Source: Arthrospira sp. PCC 9108 (GTDB lineage Bacteria > Cyanobacteriota > Cyanobacteriia > Cyanobacteriales > Microcoleaceae). Taken from it: a DNA stretch of 64,000 nt. Location of the stretch: assembly GCA_016745315.1 (NCBI GenBank), contig CP066886.1, forward strand, positions 6,324,501 to 6,388,500, written 5' to 3'. Shown piece after piece: positions 57,566 to 64,000 of this stretch. The notes beneath the pieces are model-generated. The model saw nothing but the letters and a program-made list of their open reading frames with translations, made no database searches and had not been told where the DNA came from. Every line of letters begins with the position of its first letter. Position 1 is the first letter of the stretch. A program made the translations under genes and the position numbers.

Positions 57566-58376
57566 AGGGTGCGTCAGACACCGAAAACCAGGAAAAAAGC
57601 CGGAAAATTGATGACTGACGCACCAGACCAATTATATAGTAGGGTGCGTCAGACACGGAAAACCCCCATAAAAGCCGGAAAATTGATGACTGACGCACCA
57701 GACCAATTATATAGTAGGGTGCGTCAGACACGGAAAACCCCCATAAAAGCCGGAAAATTGATGACTGACGCACCAGACCAATTATATAGTAGGGTGCGTC
57801 AGACACCGAAAACCAGGAAAAAAGCCGGAAAATTGATGACTGACGCACCAGACCAATTATATAGTAGGGTGCGTCAGACACGGAAAACCCCCATAAAAGC
57901 CGGAAAATTGATGACTGACGCACCAGACCAATTATATAGTAGGGTGCGTCAGACACGGAAAACCCCCATAAAAGCCGGAAAATTGATGACTGACGCACCA
58001 GACCAATTATATAGTAGGGTGCGTCAGACACGGAAAACCCCCATAAAAGCCGGAAAATTGATGACTGACGCACCAGACCAATTATATAGTAGGGTGCGTC
58101 AGACACGGAAAACCCCCATAAAAGCCGGAAAATTGATGACTGACGCACCAGACCAATTATATAGTAGGGTGCGTCAGACACCGAAAACCCCCATAAAAGC
58201 CGGAAAATTGATGACTGACGCACCAGACCAATTATATAGTAGGGTGCGTCAGACACCGAAAACCCCCATAAAAGCCGGAAAATTGATGACTGACGCACCA
58301 GACCAATTATATAGTAGGGTGCGTCAGACACCGAAAACCAGGAAAAAAGCCGGAAAATTGATGACTGACGCACCAG
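57566..58376. repeat. Tandem array of eleven 75-bp palindromic repeats
   Basis: Units start AGGGTGCGTC at 57566 and every 75 bp to 58316. Two sequence versions alternate at an internal 12-base block (ACCAGGAAAAAA or ACCCCCATAAAA). Each has GTGCGTCAG and CTGACGCAC arms. The reverse complement aligns with the array at 31937-32697. The array fills the gap between the stops of hypD and the convergent gene at 58378. Because 75 is divisible by three, both strands have long open frames without meaning. Confidence 0.95.
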
Positions 58377-58377
58377 T

Positions 58378-58818
58378 TTAATTTATGGGTAAAATGTCTA
58401 TCAGGTGTTCCCCTGGAAATAAATCAATTCCTAAAGCTGATTTGATTAAATATAGTAGCAGGAATATAATAGCAGTAATCATCAGGTTTAAGCCTATGAG
58501 TAGTAAGGAAGCGGCTATGATATTAGCCATTTTGTAGGCTTGGGGAAATAAAGGCGATCGCTTTTTTTGTCGGCGTTCTTTACCCACGAAAACCACCACA
58601 TAAAACCGATCTATAATCAAATCAATAGTAAATCTCAGATCGACAATTTTCGGGGAAGGTTTAGGTATAGCTGCATCTAAAGTTTGGCGAATTTCCTCAA
58701 GTTGTTGTGGGTTAAAACTTGCCAAGACTTCGGGGCTCATTTTTTGTAAATAGTCATCAGCATTTGGGGGTTGAAGACGAGATAAATTTCTCGGATATTG
58801 TTGAGATTTCCTGTTCAT
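58378..58818 (-). CDS. Hypothetical membrane protein, 146 aa
   Basis: A cytosolic N-terminal half (LSPEVLAS-like: KMSPEVLASFNPQQLEEIRQ) with a helix, then a cluster of basic residues (GKERRQKKR), and two membrane helices at about 95-130 (NIIAASLLLIGLNLMI, AIIFLLLYLIKSAL). No recognised domain. It is the downstream member of a minus-strand pair with the 160-aa membrane protein (1 bp between them), so the two are translated together. Its stop codon lies 2 bp from the end of the palindrome array. Confidence 0.65.
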   Translation of the reverse strand: MNRKSQQYPRNLSRLQPPNADDYLQKMSPEVLASFNPQQLEEIRQTLDAAIPKPSPKIVDLRFTIDLIIDRFYVVVFVGKERRQKKRSPLFPQAYKMANIIAASLLLIGLNLMITAIIFLLLYLIKSALGIDLFPGEHLIDILPIN

Positions 58819-58819
58819 A

Positions 58820-59302
58820 TCAACTCATCCAACCTAAGCGAAAAATTACCGAACCCACTATCATAGCCACCAGGGGGATACCTAGTAGTATAAAACTAAG
58901 GCGATCGCTATTTAAACCCACCGGAGATAGGATAGTGCGACCCCATGCTAAAGCTATAATTAACACCATAGAAAAAGCCCATAATCCCATTAAAATCATC
59001 GCCCAAAGCGGTGCATTTTGGAATGGTAAATCAGGCAGCCATACCGTTGGCCAAGTCTTGAGAATAGTACCGATAAACATAATCGACACTAGCCAAGCAT
59101 TCGCCAAAACAATAGCTTCTTCCCCCACCTTAGCCAAATGTAGGATAACCGCGCCAGTGATTAACCACACCAACCAGGGAACCTCAAACGCCGCCAGGAA
59201 CCACCCAGCCACAGTATAGCCCAAAAATAAAGTGATAGTATAGACCCAAAATCGGGGATAGCTGTAAAATTGATCAGCCACAGTCTCTTTAACAGTTATC
59301 AA
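58820..59302 (-). CDS. Hypothetical multi-span membrane protein, 160 aa
   Basis: Four or five membrane helices (about 18-35, 40-58, 62-82, 98-118, 135-155): YTITLFLGYTVAGWFLAAF, PWLVWLITGAVILHL, AWLVSIMFIGTIL, AMILMGLWAFSMVLIIALA. The start appears to be TTG at 59302 (MITVKETV). I do not recognise the family. It leads a two-gene unit with the 146-aa membrane protein, inserted between hypD and hypE on the opposite strand, so it is probably not part of the hydrogenase maturation pathway. Confidence 0.65.
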   Translation of the reverse strand: MITVKETVADQFYSYPRFWVYTITLFLGYTVAGWFLAAFEVPWLVWLITGAVILHLAKVGEEAIVLANAWLVSIMFIGTILKTWPTVWLPDLPFQNAPLWAMILMGLWAFSMVLIIALAWGRTILSPVGLNSDRLSFILLGIPLVAMIVGSVIFRLGWMS

Positions 59303-59364
59303 AGATATTGTATATTATACAAGAACATCTGATAAACGGCAAATTTTAGGCAATTAAGCAGCCA

Positions 59365-60411
59365 ATGGAAAGCAACCCAGACTTTAATTTAACCTGTCCT
59401 ATTCCCATTGAAAACTATCCCCAAGTTTTATTAGCCCACGGTGGCGGCGGACGATTAATGAATCAATTAATTGAGCAAATGTTTCGTCCCGCATTCGGCA
59501 CATCATCAGATATTCCCCATGATGCAACGACCCTGACCTTAACGGGCAAAAAAATAGCCATGACCACAGATTCCTATGTGGTTAATCCCCTCTTTTTTCC
59601 AGGGGGAGATATAGGTTCAATGGCAATTTATGGAACTGTGAATGATTTAGCTATGGCGGGGGCACGTCCTTTATATCTTAGCGTGGGATTTATCCTCGAA
59701 GAAGGACTACCCATGACCACTCTATGGCACATCATTCAAGCTATGCAAATGGCAGCTAAACGGGCGAATATTCAGATTGTTACCGGGGACACCAAAGTAG
59801 TAGATCGCGGCAAGGGAGATGGGATATTTATTAATACAGCGGGAATCGGCATTATTGAACATGAATTAAGGATTTCTCCTGAGTCTGTGCAGCCAGGTGA
59901 TATCATCTTAGTTAGTGGTGATTTAGGCCGTCATGGTATTGCTATTATGGCAGTGCGTGAAGGCTTGGAATTTGAAACAACAATTGAAAGTGATTCGGCT
60001 CCAGTGGCTGACCTGGTTTTAGAATTATTAAATGCGGGGGTGGAAGTTCACTGTTTGCGAGATTTAACTAGGGGTGGTTTAGCTAGTGCTTTACATGAAA
60101 TAGCGACAGCCAGTAACTTACAAATGGAAATAGAGGAGAATAAACTACCCATCCGGGAAGATGTCCAAGGAGCCTGTGAAATTCTGGGTTTTGACCCTAT
60201 TTATGTAGCGAATGAAGGTCGTTTTGTGGCTTTTATACCTGCTAAGGATGTTGAAAAAACCTGCTCAATTTTAACTGCCAAAAATCCCCAAGCGTCTGTG
60301 ATTGGTCAAGTTCAAGACAAAGCTGGGGGATTAGTGACTATGCGAAGTAAAATCGGATCGACTCGCATTGTTGACTTACTCAGTGGGGAACAACTACCCC
60401 GCATCTGTTAA
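59365..60411 (+). CDS. hypE: Hydrogenase maturation protein HypE
   Basis: 348 aa. It dehydrates its C-terminal thiocarboxamide to thiocyanate, the source of CN ligands for [NiFe] hydrogenase. The essential C-terminal PRIC motif is present as the last four residues (EQLPRIC). Other motifs: AHGGGGRLMNQLI, TDSYVVNPLFFPGGDIG, VNDLAMAGARPLYLS, TRGGLASALHEIA. Length fits. The stop overlaps the convergent nitrate-reductase-associated gene by 18 bp. The divergent membrane gene starts 63 bp away, so its promoter must be in that gap. Confidence 0.95.
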   Translation: MESNPDFNLTCPIPIENYPQVLLAHGGGGRLMNQLIEQMFRPAFGTSSDIPHDATTLTLTGKKIAMTTDSYVVNPLFFPGGDIGSMAIYGTVNDLAMAGARPLYLSVGFILEEGLPMTTLWHIIQAMQMAAKRANIQIVTGDTKVVDRGKGDGIFINTAGIGIIEHELRISPESVQPGDIILVSGDLGRHGIAIMAVREGLEFETTIESDSAPVADLVLELLNAGVEVHCLRDLTRGGLASALHEIATASNLQMEIEENKLPIREDVQGACEILGFDPIYVANEGRFVAFIPAKDVEKTCSILTAKNPQASVIGQVQDKAGGLVTMRSKIGSTRIVDLLSGEQLPRIC

Positions 60412-60855
60412 GTTAAACTCTTTCATGGCTGGAATAAAGTTGGCGTTTTCATGGTTAGAACGACTGAGTTTAATCAATGCAAAACGCTGGATAGGTGTGA
60501 GTTTTTCCCACTGTTCTACAGAAATTTGTAAATGGGTTTCGGCGGCTTTATTTTGGACGGCTTCAGGAACTTGACTAGCATCTAACCAAGCTGGCTGTGA
60601 ATCAACTGGCAAATCTTTTAGGGGTATATCTGTATATTTACTCGCGAAATCTTGCAGTAAATTACGATAGGTATTAATATCGTCTTGGGTTTCGGTTGGC
60701 TGTTGTACTAATTGTTGACGCACCGACAGGGGAAATTGATTCCAGTGGGCTAGTTTTAATTTAACCCCACAGGTATCGAGTTTGTAGCGAACCGCCATAG
60801 GAATACAGCGTAGAGAAGAGACAAAATCATCCTCAAATTTAAACAAGTGACTCAT
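60394..60855 (-). CDS. Nitrate reductase associated protein
   Basis: 153 aa. Characteristic segments: LFKFEDDFVSSLRCIPMAVR, YKLDTCGVKLKLAHWNQF, LPVDSQPAWLDASQVP and WEKLTPIQRFALIKLSRS. The family is named from its genetic neighbourhood with nitrate assimilation genes, and its role is not proved. No nitrate genes are near it here. It overlaps hypE by 18 bp at the 3' end and follows the RecB-like nuclease gene by 22 bp on the same strand, so it may share that message. Confidence 0.85.
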   Translation of the reverse strand: MSHLFKFEDDFVSSLRCIPMAVRYKLDTCGVKLKLAHWNQFPLSVRQQLVQQPTETQDDINTYRNLLQDFASKYTDIPLKDLPVDSQPAWLDASQVPEAVQNKAAETHLQISVEQWEKLTPIQRFALIKLSRSNHENANFIPAMKEFNLTDAG

Positions 60856-60877
60856 TATTTACCTATTAGAAGTTGAC

Positions 60878-62437
60878 CTACAAAAAATTGACTTCTGCGC
60901 CAACAGATTGACTTTGGATAAAATCAGCTAACCACCGTCTAACGTGATAGGTAGCGCGACAATCATCTTCATTATAACGAACGATCGCATCTAATAAAGT
61001 GCGATCGCCTGTTTTTAACCATTCCTCATACCAACAAACACATTGCGCGCCATTAGCCTTAGCATCTCGCCACTCAAAACCCATCCAGCGTGCGATCGAT
61101 TTTAAGGCGTAGCTTTCCACAGGTAATGTGACGGTTTCTACAATTTGATAATGAACATCAACTAAGCGTTTAATCAAAGGTCGCCACAAATAAGATGGAG
61201 TCTGATACAGTTTAGCCAAACGGCTAATAGTTTTGGCTTCATAGTCGCAAAAGTGGAAAATTGGCGCAATGGGATATCGCCACACGAGGGTTAAAAAATG
61301 CTCCCAGGCTATTTGTTCATCGGCGGTAGTTTCGGCTAATAAGGGATAGAATTTTTCCCTTTGCGATCGCCTATCAACTACCAACACACCATGAAGATAA
61401 TCTAAGTTTAGATCCGGCTGTGCTTCAATATCAAAATATAGTTCTACAGGTGATTGTAACCAAAAGGGATCTGGCAGATATTTATGGCTGGTTTTTGTCG
61501 ATAGTTTAACATTAATAATATCATCAATATTTTGCTTGAGAATGGCTTGATTTTTCCAAACAGATTCAGCTTGCCTAATTACTTGGACAGCGACACCATT
61601 ATCAAACTCTGGATAAGTTTGGAGGATTTCGGGTTGAGTTTGTGCGAGAGACTCAACACTGGTCAAATTTAAACTATTAAGGCGAGTTTGACGAATGGGG
61701 GTAATTCCTGGTAATAAACAGATATTTTTTTGGGATTTAGCAATATCATGGCAGTTAGTATACCATTGACAGAGACTGCATTTTTGGCGACTGATAAAAA
61801 TATCCGGTTCCTGAGCGTTTTTGATCAGAGTCAGATAATCCTGGACAATTTCCCGCATTTGAGGAAGTCGCTGTTTGAGGTCTACGGAATAAGCACCGCG
61901 ATCGCGTAATAGTAGCACCACTTCTTCTGGCATTACCCCTTGAATCGCCGCCAATATTTCCCCATGAAATACGGCTACAATTTGATAATCAAGTTTCGGA
62001 CGTTTTCCTAGGCGGATATCTTGGGGAATATACAGCCAATCACCAAACTGGGAAGCCCCAGGTTTTTTGACTAACAAATCTGGGCGACTGAGATAACTTA
62101 CCTGTTCAGGGAGTTGGTCAAAACAGGAGCGATCGCCATAAGCAGAATCGGAGGAATGGCTATGATATAATAACACCCCACGGTAAATATAATCTACTCC
62201 CTGCCGCATCAATTCTAGGGTAGCTTGCATTCCGGCTTCCCAGTCTTGTGGGGGATATTTAGGCTGTGAATAAATGCGATCGGCAATGATAGTTTTTCGA
62301 TAGGTGACACTATCAGCTATCAATTTCAGGAGAAAATCGCTAGGGGGTTCTTTCAGGGTGCGATCGCCGTAGACATCTAAAAAGGCCCGTCGATCGCAAC
62401 GTTGGTAAAATAGAAGCTGTTGATCTTCGATCAGCAT
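60878..62437 (-). CDS. TM0106-family RecB-like nuclease with RNase H-like C-terminus
   Basis: 519 aa. The N-terminal half is a PD-(D/E)XK (RecB/Cas4-like) domain with DLLVKKPGASQFGDWLYIPQDIRLGKRPKLDYQIV and a Cys cluster (CSLCQWYTNC) that may hold an Fe-S cluster. The C-terminal half has the YprB-type exonuclease pattern (ELYFDIEAQPD, HFCDYEAKTI, YNEDDCRATYHV). The family is widespread but its function is unsettled, perhaps DNA repair or defence. It is transcribed toward the nitrate-reductase-associated gene and divergent from the PLP enzyme. Confidence 0.9.
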   Translation of the reverse strand: MLIEDQQLLFYQRCDRRAFLDVYGDRTLKEPPSDFLLKLIADSVTYRKTIIADRIYSQPKYPPQDWEAGMQATLELMRQGVDYIYRGVLLYHSHSSDSAYGDRSCFDQLPEQVSYLSRPDLLVKKPGASQFGDWLYIPQDIRLGKRPKLDYQIVAVFHGEILAAIQGVMPEEVVLLLRDRGAYSVDLKQRLPQMREIVQDYLTLIKNAQEPDIFISRQKCSLCQWYTNCHDIAKSQKNICLLPGITPIRQTRLNSLNLTSVESLAQTQPEILQTYPEFDNGVAVQVIRQAESVWKNQAILKQNIDDIINVKLSTKTSHKYLPDPFWLQSPVELYFDIEAQPDLNLDYLHGVLVVDRRSQREKFYPLLAETTADEQIAWEHFLTLVWRYPIAPIFHFCDYEAKTISRLAKLYQTPSYLWRPLIKRLVDVHYQIVETVTLPVESYALKSIARWMGFEWRDAKANGAQCVCWYEEWLKTGDRTLLDAIVRYNEDDCRATYHVRRWLADFIQSQSVGAEVNFL

Positions 62438-62564
62438 TAATATTGTTGAGGATGGGCAAGGTAAATTTATGATTATAGGCTATGGTAGCACCAATTCTGA
62501 TGTAGATGGGTTAGTTGTTGAAAATTCGTGGTAAAAGTGGATCATAAGGCGATATCTGATACCC

Positions 62565-63740
62565 ATGAACAAGTCATTAGAAACCCACCGACAAAATTTT
62601 CCAGCTTTGGAGAATAAGGCATATTTTAACTATGGGGGACAGGGACCCTTGCCACAAGTCTCGATGGATAAGATTATCAAATCCTATCAGTTTGTCCAGG
62701 AGTGTGGTCCTTTTTCCCAAAAGGTAAATAGCTGGGTTCAGCAGGAGTTAGGCTTAACACGGGAGGCGATCGCCTCTGAGTTAGGGGTACAATCTGCAAC
62801 TATTACCCTGACGGAAGATGTGACCGTAGGCTGTAATATTGCCCTATGGGGGATTGATTGGCAACGAGGAGATCATCTATTAATCTCGGATTGTGAACAC
62901 CCAGGGGTAGTGGCCACGGTGGGGGAATTGGTGCGGCGGTTTCAGATAGAGGTATCTGTCTGTCCCCTGTTAGAGACTTTAAATGAGGGTGATCCGGTAG
63001 AGGCGATCGCATCTCGAATCAAATCCAACACTCGCCTGGTAGTAATTAGTCATATCTTATGGAATACAGGACAGGTTTTGCCTCTCACCGCGATTATGCA
63101 AGCCTGTAAAGCCGCTTCAGGAGGGGTTAGGGTATTGGTGGATGCGGCGCAGTCTGTAGGGGTTCTGCCGTTAAATTTAGCGGAATCTGGAGTAGATTTT
63201 TATGGTTTTACGGGTCATAAATGGTTATGTGGTCCAGAGGGTTTAGGGGGTTTATATGTCAGTCCTGATGCTGTATCAGATCTGAGTCCTACTTTTATCG
63301 GGTGGCGGGGTATTGAAGTTGACGAAAGGGGAACACCGACTAATTGGAAATCTGACGGAAGACGCTATGAAATAGCCACCTCAGCTTATCCTTTGATGGT
63401 GGGTTTACGAGAGGCGATCGCTATTCATAACCAATGGGGAACTGCCACCGAACGTTATCAACAAATTTGTAATCTTAGTCAATACCTATGGGAACGTTTA
63501 TCAGAACTTCCCCAAATTGATTGTTTACGCACTTCTCCACCAGAATCGGGTTTAGTATCATTTAAAGTTACCCAAAGTCTCCCCCACCCACAGATAGTCA
63601 GAGCCTTAGAATCGGAAAATATTTTAGTGCGAACTATCCTCGACCCCGACTGTATTCGCGCCTGCGTTCATTATTTCACTCAGCCATCAGAAATTGATGA
63701 ACTGATTACTTGTCTGGCTAAAATATCGGGTGGCGGCTAA
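62565..63740 (+). CDS. PLP-dependent aminotransferase class V (cystine lyase/NifS-like)
   Basis: 391 aa, NifS-like fold type I. The PLP Lys is in FTGHKWLCGPEGLGG, the cofactor Asp in VLVDAAQSVGVLPL, and other conserved residues are NYGGQGPLP and HILWNTGQVLP. The N-terminus resembles the cyanobacterial C-DES (L-cysteine/cystine C-S lyase) more than the housekeeping SufS/IscS cysteine desulfurases. Such enzymes supply sulfur for Fe-S clusters, probably by cleaving cystine. The gene is followed 21 bp later by a methyltransferase gene. Substrate is inferred. Confidence 0.9.
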   Translation: MNKSLETHRQNFPALENKAYFNYGGQGPLPQVSMDKIIKSYQFVQECGPFSQKVNSWVQQELGLTREAIASELGVQSATITLTEDVTVGCNIALWGIDWQRGDHLLISDCEHPGVVATVGELVRRFQIEVSVCPLLETLNEGDPVEAIASRIKSNTRLVVISHILWNTGQVLPLTAIMQACKAASGGVRVLVDAAQSVGVLPLNLAESGVDFYGFTGHKWLCGPEGLGGLYVSPDAVSDLSPTFIGWRGIEVDERGTPTNWKSDGRRYEIATSAYPLMVGLREAIAIHNQWGTATERYQQICNLSQYLWERLSELPQIDCLRTSPPESGLVSFKVTQSLPHPQIVRALESENILVRTILDPDCIRACVHYFTQPSEIDELITCLAKISGGG

Positions 63741-63761
63741 TTTTAAAGGCGATATATCCTT

Positions 63762-64000
63762 ATGTTTCAACGGTATCAAGATGATAGAAATACTATATTT
63801 CATGGAGATGCAATTCAGATTTTATCTAGTCAAATTGCAGCTAATTCTGTGAATCTGATTTTTGCAGATCCTCCCTACAATATAGGGAAGAAATTTTCCA
63901 AGTTTCATGACCAATGGAATTCCGAAGAAGATTATATCAATTGGTCATATCAATGGCTTGATGAATGTGTCAGGGTATTGAAACCTAACGGAACATTATA
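63762..64000 (+). CDS. Site-specific DNA methyltransferase, N-terminal part
   Basis: Cut by the window end after 79 codons. MFQRYQDDRNTIFHGDAI leads into LIFADPPYNIGKKF, the catalytic motif IV DPPY of N6-adenine or N4-cytosine methyltransferases. The order (motif IV near the N-terminus) fits the beta class. The recognition site cannot be told. It starts 21 bp after the PLP enzyme. A restriction partner may lie beyond the window, or it could be a solitary methyltransferase. Confidence 0.85.
   Translation, partial: MFQRYQDDRNTIFHGDAIQILSSQIAANSVNLIFADPPYNIGKKFSKFHDQWNSEEDYINWSYQWLDECVRVLKPNGTL

Noticed and set aside
57420..58381. Long open frames on both strands (about 270 and 317 codons) across the 75-bp array
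   Set aside because: The unit length is a multiple of three and lacks stops, so frames stay open on both strands by periodicity. The products are meaningless 25-residue repeats, and parts overlap hypD antisense.

Overview
The window is a stretch of cyanobacterial chromosome. The evidence is the variable subunit of ferredoxin-thioredoxin reductase (ftrV), a plant-type ferredoxin, a biliverdin-forming heme oxygenase, hypD/hypE hydrogenase maturation genes, cyanobacteria-restricted hypothetical families, and very frequent GCGATCGC (HIP1) octamers. The mix of group II introns, TnpB elements, CHAT proteins and an FHA-GAF-adenylate cyclase suggests a filamentous Arthrospira/Limnospira-like organism. 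That name is an inference.

Layout. 1-4.9 kb: end of a WD40 protein, a full-length group II intron with a reverse transcriptase/HNH maturase, a small orphan gene, a toxin-antitoxin pair and the relic right end of a TnpB transposon. 5-15.8 kb: central carbon genes (pgi, pta, ppsA) mixed with a frameshifted GGDEF/EAL protein, DUF427, an HxlR regulator and ftrV. 15.9-23.3 kb: SbmA/BacA-like ABC exporter, a ferredoxin cluster with two frameshifted genes (DUF3326, CPBP protease), a MetOD1-histidine kinase pair and an SDR enzyme. 23.5-32.7 kb is an accessory graveyard. It holds a TnpB relic, then a beta-propeller (SBBP) gene split by an IS607 element. That IS607 is itself split by a second, decayed group II intron, which in turn carries a small palindromic repeat. 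Remnants of a type I restriction locus (hsdR tail plus YgjP-like peptidase), a deleted IS630 and a tandem palindrome array follow. 32.7-38.3 kb: a giant secreted TPS-CHAT protein with one frameshift. 38.4-48.5 kb: housekeeping and signalling genes (coaE, heme oxygenase, surE, a multi-PAS kinase, recF, an FHA-GAF-cyclase). 48.5-50.4 kb: GC-rich HIP1 repeats and an intact TnpB element. 50.4-57.6 kb: pdhB, secD-secF, an amino-acid binding lipoprotein and hypD. 57.6-64 kb: an 11-copy tandem palindrome array, two membrane genes, hypE, a nitrate-reductase-associated protein, a TM0106-type RecB nuclease, a cystine-lyase-like PLP enzyme and the start of a DNA methyltransferase.

What stands out. (1) A host gene, an IS607, a group II intron and a palindromic repeat are nested one inside the other, and both outer junctions can be rejoined in frame. 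(2) One palindromic repeat family (arms GGTGCGTCAG/CTGACGCACC) lies at gene 3' ends and has expanded into two independent tandem arrays in opposite orientation. (3) Two TnpB transposon right ends survive without a tnpB, possibly as orphan guide-RNA scaffolds. (4) Several genes are broken by single-base indels, mostly in homopolymers, so either the assembly has residual errors or the strain carries many frameshift alleles. No rRNA, tRNA or CRISPR array was seen.
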